Positions 8,907-18,189 of a stretch of 64,000 bases of DNA are shown here, piece after piece. Both the position numbers and the translations under genes were made by a program. The notes beneath the pieces are model-generated. The model was not told the DNA's origin. It ran no database searches and worked only from the letters and a program-made list of their open reading frames with translations. Source of the stretch: Duncaniella muricolitica (GTDB taxonomy: Bacteria; Bacteroidota; Bacteroidia; Bacteroidales; Muribaculaceae); NCBI GenBank assembly GCA_025808375.1, contig CP061009.1, positions 1-64,000 on the forward strand. The letters run 5' to 3'. Positions within the stretch are counted from its first letter, which is position 1. Every line of letters starts with the position of its first letter.

Positions 8907-10241
8907 ATGGGTAAAGCAGCAAGACCATTCCCGACCGGACATTTCCGGTTGTACAAGACCAGACAAACCAAGAATGATCGCCCTCTGGTGGTCCAGATTG
9001 AATATGCTGTCAAATCAGTGGCAGTCAGACGCTCTACCGGGATCTCTGTCAAAGAAAAGGACTGGAATCCTAACGAGAACAAGGGACGTGGCGGTGTCAG
9101 GGCAAGCTACGGACCTGACTATCGCAATATCAACAGCCGGCTTACCAAAAGCGTCAATGAGCTTGACTCCAAGATAGCGGCTTGGAGTGAGAAGCACCCC
9201 GACCGTTTGACAGTAGAGACCATGAGGGCTCTTCTTGACGACCACCCGACAACACGCGAGGACAAAGGTATTGATTTTGTGAGTTATGTGTCAGACCTCC
9301 TTAAAAACGAACTGGACCGAAATAAAATCGGTCAGAGTGTATATCGCAATGGCCTGAGCGCCATGAAAATATTCCGTGAGTTCCTGAAATCGGAAAAACG
9401 CGGTACGTATGCACCCGACAGCATTTATGTCTCCGAGATTTCCACGGAGCTTATAGAGTCACACATAAAGTGGAGACGTGAGATCAAGGACAACAGTGAC
9501 GATACCATAAACCATGCCCTGACCCCTATACTCAAAGGCTGTCAACAGGCAATGGTCATGGGATACATCCCGGTGGCTCTCAATGCCGCCATACAGAAGA
9601 TGAGAATCATCAAGACCGTATCACTTCAGAAGAATGATGAGTCAAGCGTGAAGCATCTTTCCAAAAAGGAACTGGAGTGTCTTATAAAGTTTTACACGGA
9701 AGATAAGGAAGCGAGACGGAAGGAATATATCGAGATGTTCCTGTTTGCCCTATATGCCTGTGGTTTGCGTGTCATTGACATCATCACCCTGCAATGGTCT
9801 GACATAGACTTCGACAAACGGACTCTTAACAAGATACAGGTCAAGACGAAAAACAGGAATGTTATACCCCTAAGCGACCAGGCTATGGGAATACTTGAAC
9901 AGTGGAAAGGTCGATACAATCGCTTTGTTTTCGGATTGCTTGACGATGACTTTAACCTTGATGACACAGATGCCCTGTACCGTGTGAGGAATACAAAGAC
10001 ACGTGGTATCAATCAAGCTCTCAATGTGATTGGTGAAAAACTGGGACTGTCATTCAGTCTCACATTTCATGTCGGGCGCCACACCTTTGCTGTCCTGAGC
10101 CTTAACAACGGTATGGACATGACGATGGTGAGCCAGCTTCTCGGTCATTCCTCTACTGAAATAACCGAGAAGGTCTACGCTCACTTTATGCCGGCAAGGC
10201 TACGTGAGGAGCTGAGCAAGATTAAGTTGCCATCCCTTTAG
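8907..10241 (+). CDS. Tyrosine site-specific recombinase (integrase)
   Basis: Integrase expected to insert and excise the surrounding element. The N-terminal Arm-DNA-binding-like region (about 1-90) and SAM-like core-binding domain (about 110-210) precede the catalytic domain. Catalytic residues are visible: Arg in ACGLRVIDIITLQW (about residue 289), His-x-x-Arg in FHVGRHTFAVL (about 391-394), LGHSS (about 414) and the nucleophile Tyr in TEKVYAHF (about 425). At 444 aa it resembles Bacteroidetes integrases of the phage-integrase/SAM-like type. It ends in TAG, and its last 20 bp overlap the predicted end of the convergent primase-like gene. Confidence 0.93.
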   Translation: MGKAARPFPTGHFRLYKTRQTKNDRPLVVQIEYAVKSVAVRRSTGISVKEKDWNPNENKGRGGVRASYGPDYRNINSRLTKSVNELDSKIAAWSEKHPDRLTVETMRALLDDHPTTREDKGIDFVSYVSDLLKNELDRNKIGQSVYRNGLSAMKIFREFLKSEKRGTYAPDSIYVSEISTELIESHIKWRREIKDNSDDTINHALTPILKGCQQAMVMGYIPVALNAAIQKMRIIKTVSLQKNDESSVKHLSKKELECLIKFYTEDKEARRKEYIEMFLFALYACGLRVIDIITLQWSDIDFDKRTLNKIQVKTKNRNVIPLSDQAMGILEQWKGRYNRFVFGLLDDDFNLDDTDALYRVRNTKTRGINQALNVIGEKLGLSFSLTFHVGRHTFAVLSLNNGMDMTMVSQLLGHSSTEITEKVYAHFMPARLREELSKIKLPSL

Positions 10242-11733
10242 TTGAAATGCCGTTGTCCTTGCAGTGCTTGTATAAGGACGACTGTGACACCTTGATGCCC
10301 TATGCCCGTGCTGTCTGTAGGTTAAGTCTTACCGAGACAGCCGGGTTATACCACTCAGATATGTCGCAATGTCCCGGATTGACAGGTATATTGTTGAACT
10401 TGCAATAGCGTCGGAGTGTAGACAGACTGACGGTAAGCCCTCTGTCGCGCGCTTCCTTTAGGTTTGAGGTAACAGATTTCCCAGGTTCATACCACGCCTG
10501 TATGGATTCGTAATTCTGATACATAAGAGCCTTCCGGGAATATGATCGTCTTGACACACCGTGTTCACGACAGTATCCGGGAGAAGTAGTGACCTTCCCT
10601 GCGTCAAGCGACTTGAACTCCATCGCATCGAACTCGGTATAATTCATGACATCATAAGCCTTACGGGCTATAAGTTCATCAGACAACACACCGTCGGAAT
10701 TGTCATAGTAGAAATACACCCTGTGAACCAGATTGAAAAATAGATCCATGAATGTTACTCCGGGATTTATCTTGCGTATGATGCATCCGTCGGTAAACAA
10801 TCGGTTACGACGTTTCTCCCCGTCACGGAAACGGTTGACCGTACATTCCCCTCGCCTGTTACGATAACGTACAAACAGTGAAAGATGATTTTCGGGAATG
10901 ACACAATAGCCGGCTTCGTTATATGACAGCTTTGACCACCTTAAAAGCCTGTGTTCCTTCCCATAAATCTATAGGAATTCCTGTCTGCTCTCTGCAAGAA
11001 CCTTCAAAGGGACACTGATGCTTTCAAGCTGTTTTTTCCAATCCGGGTCATTAGATTTATATTGTTTTTGATTTGATTTTGATGAATTAATATTATTAGG
11101 TTGATAGATTGCTGAAGAGTGTCTGGGTTTATAAACGTTTGGCACTACAGGAAGAAGTGAATGTTGATATGTGACAATCTGTTCCTGTTCAGTTGCATCG
11201 ACAGGAAGGTCGGTGATTGACGAATATATCCGGTTGGAGCGGAATACCTTTGCTTCATATGTAGTTCCGTTCATGAGCTGTGTGATGACTTTACCGCAAT
11301 GGTCTTTAGTCTTGTCAAGATTGGTCATCCTGCATATTTTCTCATACAGTTCACCGAAAGCACGGATATTAATACGCTCTTTGAAGACATATACCAGACG
11401 ATAGCTGTACTTTCCGCCAGTACCATTTGAAAATGTCTCGTAAGCAAAGGTCGGTTTCAACTGGCATTGACGGTAGAATGTTTCGAGGTCTGTATCGGTA
11501 TCGTCAACATCAATGCTTATGGTTTGCGTATAGAGAAATTTATTTTTCCTACGCAGGTTTCCATAGTAAATATGGCAATAGCTGTAACCCATTCTGACCA
11601 TCGAAATGAAGCTACTAAGACTCATTTTGGTCTTATTCCATCGCATTTGCCGGTAGTCGGTAGGAGTCGGTTTGGACTTGTAACATTTTTCAGTGACGGA
11701 TACGTCAATCTTGAAATTGGGATTTGTGATCAT
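10222..11733 (-). pseudogene. Primase/replication-like protein interrupted by two in-frame TAG codons
   Basis: A single minus-strand frame of 503 codons is broken by TAG at 10969-10971 and 10300-10302; reading resumes in the same frame after both and ends at TAA 10222-10224. The first part (254 codons) has a hhhDhDD-like metal motif, QTISIDVDDTDTD (about 71-83), and a KPTFAYETFSNGTGGKYSYR stretch, suggesting an archaeo-eukaryotic-type primase domain. The C-terminal part has two ~30-residue repeats (NLKEARDRGLTVSLSTLRRY and NLQTARA*GIKVSQSSLYKH, the second stop falling within the repeat). Either it is decayed by two nonsense changes or the stops are suppressed. Neighbours: convergent integrase; terminator upstream. 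Confidence 0.7.
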
Positions 11734-11835
11734 ATCTATAATGACTGATGGTTTTGTAAGTTATATATGAAAGAGTCCTCGAAGTCTAAATTACATATCC
11801 GGCTACCGGTGTTAGAACAGGAAACCGCGTCAATA

Positions 11836-11878
11836 TAAAAACGTGTCAGAATAATCTTGTAAAGGTTATCCTGACACG
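11836..11878 (-). terminator. Hairpin terminator downstream of the small DUF285 gene
   Basis: CGTGTCAG-ATAA / TTAT-CTGACACG stem (11842-11849 with 11871-11878), followed on the minus strand by a T-run. It ends the minus-strand operon 16784-11943; a T-run on the other side could also serve plus-strand transcripts. Confidence 0.75.
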
Positions 11879-11942
11879 CTCTTTTTCGCAGCGGTTCAAT
11901 CTTTTAGGTTATATTAATACAGTCGGGAGCATAACAATCATG

Positions 11943-12539
11943 TCATCGTATGATTTTTACCGATGGTGGTAGTTCCTTGCTTATTCTTCCGACAGTTTGG
12001 TCGGAACAGTTCTTCATGAAGACTGTATGCAACCTGTCGCAGCGTGCGAACATTTCTTCCGTAGATTCGGCTCTACGAAGATCAAAAGAGCTTAGGTCTA
12101 CCGTTTCAAGGCTTACACACTCATAGAACATTCGGGACATATCCTTTACCCTTGATGTGTCAAACATGCTCAGGTCAAGAGTGGCCAGACTATGACACAA
12201 AGAGAACATCCAGCTCATATCTTCCACCATTAAAGTGTCAAAGTTCCTGAAGTCTATCCGTAGAAGATTGCAACACTCATGAAACATCCATGACAGATCT
12301 TTCACCTTCGATGTATCGAGCCCCGACAAGTCAAGCGATTTAAGGCTCAGACATTCCCCGAACATGAACTTCATGGTTGTAACTTCTGAGACATCCAGAG
12401 GAGAAAGGTCAACGGCCACCAGATCCCAGCACCCGTAAAACATATATGACAGGTCTCTCAGCCTTGGTATGTCACAAGCTGAGAGATTGACTGATTTGAT
12501 GGTGTTCGGGTATGGCCTATTGAATCTCAAACCTGACAT
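11943..12539 (-). CDS. Small DUF285 (BspA-type) repeat protein without signal peptide
   Basis: About 198 residues built of 26-residue DUF285-type units (LDLS.LDTSKV.D.S.MF..C..L), five or so copies, ending in a cap MKNCSDQTVGRISKELPPSVKIIR. The same cap closes the large repeat protein at 18190-20148, so the two are paralogous in repeat and C-terminal region. The open frame extends upstream to 12659 inside the dprA-like gene; I chose the ATG at 12539, ten bases past that gene's stop, which begins MSGLRFNRPYP. No signal peptide is visible, so a cytoplasmic binding or recognition role is more likely than a surface one. Function unknown. Confidence 0.7.
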   Translation of the reverse strand: MSGLRFNRPYPNTIKSVNLSACDIPRLRDLSYMFYGCWDLVAVDLSPLDVSEVTTMKFMFGECLSLKSLDLSGLDTSKVKDLSWMFHECCNLLRIDFRNFDTLMVEDMSWMFSLCHSLATLDLSMFDTSRVKDMSRMFYECVSLETVDLSSFDLRRAESTEEMFARCDRLHTVFMKNCSDQTVGRISKELPPSVKIIR

Positions 12540-12549
12540 CGCGGGTATA

Positions 12550-13341
12550 TCATATCGGTTTTGCAAGATTCTGTTCAATAAGGTCATAGTTGCCGGAATT
12601 TGCCTCGGTGCGCTGCCGGAAAGTGGCTGCGAGGCTCTCCCGGCCATACTTGCGGGCAAAACGCATGGTGTGGAGTGAGCCGCTCTGAGCCGGACACTGC
12701 GCCAGTATGACCGCCTCGGAGAGTGCAGCCTGAAGGCGGTTGCGGGCCACCAGACGCGAGGGATTGGCCTTGACGCCTATCGGTTGTTCCGACAGCATCA
12801 GACCGCCATTGCGCAATATTGAATCCTCCAGAACCTTGTTCTCACGCGGATGTGTGATGTCGAGTCCGTTTCCCACTATGGCTATCGTGCCACCCTTGAC
12901 ATCCAGACAGCCATGGTGGGCGGCAGCATCGCATCCGAGGGCGAGACCGCTCACCACGACATACCCTTTCCGGGCATAGTCCGCACCGAGCTGATAAGCT
13001 TTCGTGTTCCCCTCCTTGTCGGCTGAGCGCGCTCCTATCACAGCCACAGCTTTTTCGGCTTTAAGTAGCTTCAGGTTGCCTTTGCAATGTATCACTGCCG
13101 GACAGTCGGCACCGATGGCAAGCAGGCGCGCCGGAAACCGTGAATCCTGACAGGATATGCTGACGATACCCAGTTTTTCCTGTCGGTCAAGTATTGAATT
13201 GGCCTTGTCAAGATACCCGTCAAACTCCGGATTCTCTTCATACAGACGGTCAAACTCTGCAAGGTCGGTCTTTATTATTTGTGAGGTGGGCATGCCCGAC
13301 ATCTGCAATGCCATCACCTCGTCGATATTCAGTTTTTCCAT
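12550..13341 (-). CDS. DprA/Smf-family Rossmann (SLOG-like) protein
   Basis: 263-residue protein with the DprA core: FPARLLAIGADCPAVIHCKGN (about 70-90), AVIGARSADKEGN (about 100-112), VVVSGLALGCDAAAHHGCL (about 128-146), GGTIAIVGNGLD, and SGSLHTMRFARKYGRESLAA near the end. Chromosomal DprA loads RecA on incoming single-stranded DNA and normally has extra N- and C-terminal domains. This short version ends at SGNYDLIEQNLAKPI and lacks the C-terminal winged helix. Mobile, short DprA relatives are found in defence-type gene neighbourhoods. It sits in a tight operon (6 bp after the previous gene, 10 bp before the DUF285 gene). A nucleotide-sensing or DNA-binding role is inferred. Confidence 0.85.
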   Translation of the reverse strand: MEKLNIDEVMALQMSGMPTSQIIKTDLAEFDRLYEENPEFDGYLDKANSILDRQEKLGIVSISCQDSRFPARLLAIGADCPAVIHCKGNLKLLKAEKAVAVIGARSADKEGNTKAYQLGADYARKGYVVVSGLALGCDAAAHHGCLDVKGGTIAIVGNGLDITHPRENKVLEDSILRNGGLMLSEQPIGVKANPSRLVARNRLQAALSEAVILAQCPAQSGSLHTMRFARKYGRESLAATFRQRTEANSGNYDLIEQNLAKPI

Positions 13342-13347
13342 ATGATT

Positions 13348-14010
13348 TTACTTTATAAAACTTTTTAATACACCCGCGATCTCCTCTGGGACAGCCCTGC
13401 AAGGCTTCATCAGGGAGAGGGCATCGGCATGGTCATGACAACACTCTCCGGGTCCGTCCAACACATAATAGCAGTCATCACTGGCATCGGCAAGGTAGCC
13501 CATACCGTCCTTAGACCTTTCGTAGCGTTCCCAAAACCGATCGACGGTCGGTCCGTCGTCAGCGACAACCGCAAGGCGCACGCTATCACGCCCTACAACT
13601 TCAACGATGTCTCCTTTCCTGAACAGTATGCGCGCCAAAGGCCGTCCGAAGAAGCATGACCTGATAGTGTCATCTCCTGTGGTCGTGCTTCTGAAATCAA
13701 TAAGTACACCATTCGGGCCATAAGTCCATGAGGCACCGGTCTCCTCACCGATGTCACGTCCGACAGGAAGCTGGGTGATGACAAACCGATATGTCGCCTC
13801 CCGGTTGACAAGACTCTCACGCATAAGCCTCTCAGCATCCTCAAGCGTCAGAAAGAGGTATTCATTCGTGTAGATGTCAAATTGGGGATAAACCACTCCG
13901 TTGCTCAGGAAGGTGTGCTCCAGACGGTATATCCACACCCCTTCAAGCGATGGACTGCGGTCGGCAAGATCAAGAAACTGACTGTAAGTAAGGTTATCCG
14001 GAAGTGTCAT
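13348..14010 (-). CDS. Unrecognised protein sharing a KGDIVEVV domain with its upstream neighbour
   Basis: 220 residues; not recognised. The region CFFGRPLARILFRKGDIVEV (about 131-150), followed by RLAVVADD and a terminal DDCYYVLDG segment, matches the second half of the preceding gene (FFGHLPDSLPYRKGDIVIVF ... NDRYLVQTG). The two genes therefore share a domain, here free-standing and there fused to a hydrolase. No signal peptide or membrane segment is seen. It starts 4 bp after the hydrolase stop and ends 6 bp before the dprA-like start, indicating one transcript. Confidence 0.7.
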   Translation of the reverse strand: MTLPDNLTYSQFLDLADRSPSLEGVWIYRLEHTFLSNGVVYPQFDIYTNEYLFLTLEDAERLMRESLVNREATYRFVITQLPVGRDIGEETGASWTYGPNGVLIDFRSTTTGDDTIRSCFFGRPLARILFRKGDIVEVVGRDSVRLAVVADDGPTVDRFWERYERSKDGMGYLADASDDCYYVLDGPGECCHDHADALSLMKPCRAVPEEIAGVLKSFIK

Positions 14011-14014
14011 ACAT

Positions 14015-15922
14015 CTATAATGATACCGGGTTTTCCTGAGTGTACATGTTGATTATATCAATGATCTGAAGGTTTGTATCACTGACATTGAAAGTGTTGT
14101 TATACTCCAGAAATGCGTTCCATTCTTCTTTGTCACACTCGTCAGGGGCGTAACCGTTATCACGCCACCATGTCAGGTAAGCTCCAAGCATCACCTTTTT
14201 GTCTCCTGTATGATGGTAGGCTATCGGTAACGGAGTGGAACGCTGGGCCGGATCGGCAAGAATCTCGTCGATATGTTCAAACAGATGTCTCTTGGCGATG
14301 TGGAAACGTATGCCGAAACAAGCCAGTGTCCGTCGCCCCATGCCATACACCCGATTACGATGTTCATTTTCCAGAGTCCTCGCTATGCGTTCATGAAGAT
14401 GCTCGTCTTTATTTTTAAGTTCGCAATATTGAGAGTGCCATTGCATTATCAGATCAACCATAGCATAGCCCACCGGAAACTTCACCGGGAGAATTTCCAT
14501 CGGATGACGATAGGAAAGAGTGTTCATGCTTTCATTATAAAAGCCTGTCTGAACCAGATAGCGGTCATTCTCATAACCGGGATAATTATCTTCGTCAAGC
14601 CAGTCACTCACAGGTAGTCCGTCACGCTCGCGACGCTTTACCACCCTACGGTAATATTCGTAACCTTTTTTGACCGTGTGTGGCTCTTCGGCGATCACAC
14701 CCATCATGGCGTATGTACGGTTACTATTCGGAGACGGTTCAAACACAATTACAATGTCACCCTTCCTATAAGGGAGACTGTCAGGTAAATGACCGAAGAA
14801 TTTTCCATATATCCCCGGCTGTCTGTTATGGACAGGTGAACAGGTTGACTTCTGAATCAGGGAGCCTCGGAAGTCATACATCCACGATTCCACATACCGA
14901 TGAGTCTGCGACATTATACCGAAGGGATAGTGTCTTATCTCGAAATCAAGAATACCTTTACTTCCGACCAGACCGTTCATTGCCTCCGCAGCCTCATGAA
15001 ATGTAGCATAATCCGCGCTGTCAGGGTTGAATACCTTTACATTGCGGTCACTCGGCATCATGCGTACTGCGACATCACCGTTGCGTCTTACCAGACGGAA
15101 TGACATCGGGTCACAGGCTGCTTCTTCCGCAGTTTGCCGGTTGACATACTCCCGCTTCAAATCCATTTGGTCAGGTTCATACGAACGTACTGTCAGACGG
15201 TAGAATCCGGGAACTTCGGGTTGCGGACGGCTGCGTACCATCTCTTCAAAATCACTGAATGACCTCGGTGAGCCACCCATTCTCCGACGGCGGTCGATGA
15301 CGAGTTCAAGCAGATCGTAGAGATGTTCCATTCCGGCATCCTTGCACTGGTGACCGAAATCGTCCACCACCTTGAAATAGCGGTCCCACACCAGACCTGT
15401 CAGGGCTTTTACGTGAGAGTCGCCAAGCAGGTCGTCGGCTGTCGAACACAGGGCGGAGACACGCGGAGCGTTGTCACGCACCGACTGCACGGCGTCATAA
15501 CGCTCATATTTGTCGAGAGTAGCCTGTGTCAGAGTATAGGTCTGAACGCCGTCGAGACGCTTGCAGAAGTATGTGTGCTCCTCACCGACCCATTGGGCTA
15601 ACTGTGACTTCGGGAAAAGACAGGGGTTGACGATGACCACATCGGCATCGCCCGACTCACATTCAAGGGCCATGAAGCCTCCCAGCGAGGTGCCTATGAT
15701 TATTTCCGGGTGTTCCTCGCGTATGGCGCGGTTGATTACCTCCAGAGAGCTGTCGGGATCTGCGTCCAGCTCAGGGGCAATCACCCGGTAGCGACCCTTG
15801 AACTGACGTTGCAACTGTCGCTGCTTGGCTCCGTTGGCTCCCGACATAAACCCGTGGAGATACATCATCACGGGGAGTGTATCGCTTATGTTTTCTACAA
15901 TATCATTCATCTTCTTAGTCAT
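14015..15922 (-). CDS. YqiA-like alpha/beta hydrolase fused to a KGDIV domain protein
   Basis: About 635 residues. N-terminal part (about 15-220) is an alpha/beta hydrolase of the YqiA/YcfP esterase type: MYLHGFMSGANGAKQRQL, the nucleophile elbow GTSLGGFMAL, an acid in STADDLL and the catalytic His in VVDDFGHQCKD. Then comes a region rich in charged residues, a KGDIVIVF domain (about 405-510) shared with the next gene, and a C-terminal segment with no recognised fold. The frame is open to 15943, but ATG at 15922 overlaps the previous stop codon (ATGACTAA), a common coupling arrangement. The substrate is unknown. Confidence 0.78.
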   Translation of the reverse strand: MTKKMNDIVENISDTLPVMMYLHGFMSGANGAKQRQLQRQFKGRYRVIAPELDADPDSSLEVINRAIREEHPEIIIGTSLGGFMALECESGDADVVIVNPCLFPKSQLAQWVGEEHTYFCKRLDGVQTYTLTQATLDKYERYDAVQSVRDNAPRVSALCSTADDLLGDSHVKALTGLVWDRYFKVVDDFGHQCKDAGMEHLYDLLELVIDRRRRMGGSPRSFSDFEEMVRSRPQPEVPGFYRLTVRSYEPDQMDLKREYVNRQTAEEAACDPMSFRLVRRNGDVAVRMMPSDRNVKVFNPDSADYATFHEAAEAMNGLVGSKGILDFEIRHYPFGIMSQTHRYVESWMYDFRGSLIQKSTCSPVHNRQPGIYGKFFGHLPDSLPYRKGDIVIVFEPSPNSNRTYAMMGVIAEEPHTVKKGYEYYRRVVKRRERDGLPVSDWLDEDNYPGYENDRYLVQTGFYNESMNTLSYRHPMEILPVKFPVGYAMVDLIMQWHSQYCELKNKDEHLHERIARTLENEHRNRVYGMGRRTLACFGIRFHIAKRHLFEHIDEILADPAQRSTPLPIAYHHTGDKKVMLGAYLTWWRDNGYAPDECDKEEWNAFLEYNNTFNVSDTNLQIIDIINMYTQENPVSL

Positions 15923-16784
15923 TTTGTTTGTTGTCAAGTCCAAGCCTGCTTATTACCTCCTCTATGGTACAGGCTCCGTCAGCATTCATTTGTGAGTATT
16001 TCATGATACTCTCATTGAGAGATTCGTTCCAGTCATACTCTCCATGTGTAAAATCCCCCAAAAGCACTCTACTCCATTGCAATTCAGGCAACTCCCGACC
16101 TATTATCCACCTCCCTTCAGGAGTCAGGATGTCGGCTTTCCGAGTTCCGTAGTTGTGGACGTAGAGTAAAAGGTTGCCCTTGGGGTCACGAGCCAGATCG
16201 GGGTGTCGCGACCACCATTCAATAAGGCCTCCCAACCTTGGCAGACTGCGCGCCGAAGAGCAGAACAAGCAGTCACCGATTGCAGCCATATACAATGAAC
16301 GGTCGGCAAGTATCTCCCCGGAGTGTTCCAACAGTCCGTAGGCATGTTTACAAAACGAAGGATAATAGCACGACGTTGAAGCCAGCAGCAGGAGGCGCAC
16401 ATTCTCCGTTTGCGTCTCGCTGACATCCATTCCGCAACACACATCAAGCACCTGTGGCAGACGAGAGAAACGAGTAGACAAAGAGTCAAGTTGCCCGGCT
16501 GTCACTCCGCTGTCCGGTCGACAGACAAGACGGAATACCACACGCCTGTAGCCCCACAGCTTATAATTCACTACCAGCTCTCTTAACTGTCTGACAACAT
16601 CGTCAATGGAATCTCCGGAGTAGATTCTGGAAAGGAAACCCAAAGGCTCTTCCGCCAATAGCTTTACATCCTGCTCATAGTCCAGGGCAATCAGTCGGTG
16701 TCCTGACGGAATCTCTCCGCATAACACCTGCTTTACCTCTTCCGGGGTGCTCATTCCTTCAGCTATAAAAATCGATTTTTCCAT
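15915..16784 (-). CDS. Unrecognised cytoplasmic protein, first gene of the DprA-like operon
   Basis: 289 residues; no family recognised. It has several cysteines (CCGMDV, SCYYPSFCKH, GDCLFCSS), a Trp-rich GGLIEWWSRHPD segment and a hydrophilic end. No signal peptide or membrane segment is seen. Its start lies directly after leader/promoter module 1 (16785-16967), so it opens the operon 16784-11943. It overlaps the hydrolase start by 8 bp. Confidence 0.65.
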   Translation of the reverse strand: MEKSIFIAEGMSTPEEVKQVLCGEIPSGHRLIALDYEQDVKLLAEEPLGFLSRIYSGDSIDDVVRQLRELVVNYKLWGYRRVVFRLVCRPDSGVTAGQLDSLSTRFSRLPQVLDVCCGMDVSETQTENVRLLLLASTSCYYPSFCKHAYGLLEHSGEILADRSLYMAAIGDCLFCSSARSLPRLGGLIEWWSRHPDLARDPKGNLLLYVHNYGTRKADILTPEGRWIIGRELPELQWSRVLLGDFTHGEYDWNESLNESIMKYSQMNADGACTIEEVISRLGLDNKQND

Positions 16785-16967
16785 TTTGTGTCGTCAGTAT
16801 TATATTGTTTTGAGAGATTGTTGAGTATATTATAATATAATAGGAGACTGAGCGAATCAGTCTTTCTCATGCAAAGATAGCCAATAAGCGGATACAGTGG
16901 TAGTTAAATCGTTTCTTGACACTGCAAGACCGCTGTTTTTAACTCAATTTCTTGACAATTCTCAAGA
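16785..16967 (-). promoter_or_regulatory. Promoter/leader module 1 (drives 16784-11943)
   Basis: Nearly identical to 17926-18112. On the minus strand: two direct repeats TGTCAAGAAAttgAgTTAA and GTCAAGAAAcgATTTAAC (16939-16957 and 16903-16921, starts 36 bp apart), then the -7 box TATCTTTG (16872-16879), a short hairpin GACTGA-ttcgc-TCAGTC, and an AT-rich leader reaching the start codon. The paired repeats look like regulator sites at about -33 and -69. Confidence 0.75.
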
Positions 16968-16968
16968 A

Positions 16969-17925
16969 TCAGTCATCATCTTCCTCTTCCTCTTTTAAGA
17001 GATATGATTTGTCAATCGGTGTCTTGTTGAGCAGAAAGGCGTCAGAATTAAGTTTCCAAACTGAAATCTCACCCTCACTCTTTGACAGTTGTATCAACAT
17101 GTCTTTATAATGGCTGGCAAATCTAAGCACATTTGAAAGATCTCTCGGCTCTATATGGTGCATGAACCTTAACAGTTTATCGTCAGGAAATCCGACACAG
17201 CCGCTATCGTAAATTACTACTGCAAAATATCTTAACGGGTCGTGGTATTCGTCAGGTATGAAAAGTGCCAGCGGATGGTCGGTCTCTCGACATGTATTGA
17301 CATATATGTCGAATGGCAGATGTGTCACAGTCTTGTCAAGCCGTTCCATATTCCATACAAAACGAATATCCTTGGCAGGGAAATAAGTAAAACCTTCTAT
17401 ATTGAACTCATCACTATCGATGGTATAATTCAGCATTAAATCATCCTCGACACGTCCGTGAAATCCTATTTTATAGATCTCATCGTCAAGCAATTTATTG
17501 ATTATGCCTACGAGTATGGCATCGGAAATCTCGCGGTCAACTTCAGCCACCATACCATCCTCGTTACCATCGTTATAATAATGCGGTCTATTATAATAAT
17601 CCGGCTCTATATTATAGGTCGATTGACTATAGCTGACCATGCTGTATTCAAGCATAAGCTTATCGTTGTCAAGACGCAGTTCTTTGGCTGCATAGAAGGC
17701 ACCCTTGAAATACCCCCAGAGTTCACCCGGCTCAAAGAATTTGTTGTACTCTGCTTCCCGGAGGTATAGAGTGCTTTTCCCCTTCTCCTTCATACGGGAT
17801 ATGATTGCCGGGACACATTCAGTCCATACAAACTCCCTGCGTTCCTCTTCGATAGTTGATATTTGTCCGGCCATATCCGCAAGCCGGGTCTTCATTTCCT
17901 TGTCGGTTTTATCGGGAATTTCCAT
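16969..17925 (-). CDS. Unrecognised protein sharing its N-terminal domain with the DUF285 repeat protein
   Basis: 318 residues. Residues 1-145 resemble residues 1-125 of the protein at 18190-20148: EERREFVWTECVPAIISRMK against MERDKLVWEEGIPAIIAKMK, GELWGYFKGAFYAAKELRLD against NELWRNLSDGHFAVKQLYLD, and EISDAILVGIINKLLDDEIY against EISNAVIAPLLSKLLDDALY. The C-terminal half is unrelated and unrecognised, ending in an acidic EEEEDDD tail. It is a single-gene unit behind leader/promoter module 2, so the shared N-terminal domain appears with interchangeable C-terminal parts. Confidence 0.68.
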   Translation of the reverse strand: MEIPDKTDKEMKTRLADMAGQISTIEEERREFVWTECVPAIISRMKEKGKSTLYLREAEYNKFFEPGELWGYFKGAFYAAKELRLDNDKLMLEYSMVSYSQSTYNIEPDYYNRPHYYNDGNEDGMVAEVDREISDAILVGIINKLLDDEIYKIGFHGRVEDDLMLNYTIDSDEFNIEGFTYFPAKDIRFVWNMERLDKTVTHLPFDIYVNTCRETDHPLALFIPDEYHDPLRYFAVVIYDSGCVGFPDDKLLRFMHHIEPRDLSNVLRFASHYKDMLIQLSKSEGEISVWKLNSDAFLLNKTPIDKSYLLKEEEEDDD

Positions 17926-18112
17926 TTCGTGTCGTCAGTATTATATTGTTTTGAGAGATTGTTTGAGTATTATAATATGATAGCAGACTGAGTGAATCAG
18001 TCACACACATGCAAAGATAGCCAATAAGCGGATACAGTGGTAGTTAAATCGTTTCTTGACACTGCAAGACCGATGTTTTTAACTCAATTTCTTGACAATT
18101 CAACCTACGACA
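17926..18112 (-). promoter_or_regulatory. Promoter/leader module 2 (drives 17925-16969)
   Basis: Near-copy of module 1. Direct repeats at 18043-18061 and 18079-18097 (36 bp apart), TATCTTTG at 18012-18019 on the minus strand, the hairpin, and the same AT-rich leader up to the start codon. Differences cluster in the hairpin and leader; the repeats and -7 box are identical. Confidence 0.75.
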
Positions 18113-18124
18113 TTCAGGAGCAGA

Positions 18125-18180
18125 GTAAAAAATAAAGAGAGCGGTAGTTTTAGTCTCCCTGACTGAATGCTACCGCTCTC
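18125..18180 (-). terminator. Strong terminator of the large DUF285 repeat gene
   Basis: An 11-bp perfect stem, GAGAGCGGTAG (18137-18147) with CTACCGCTCTC (18170-18180), is followed on the minus strand by CTTTATTTTTT. It lies just past the stop codon at 18190. Confidence 0.85.
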
Positions 18181-18189
18181 CTAAATGTA

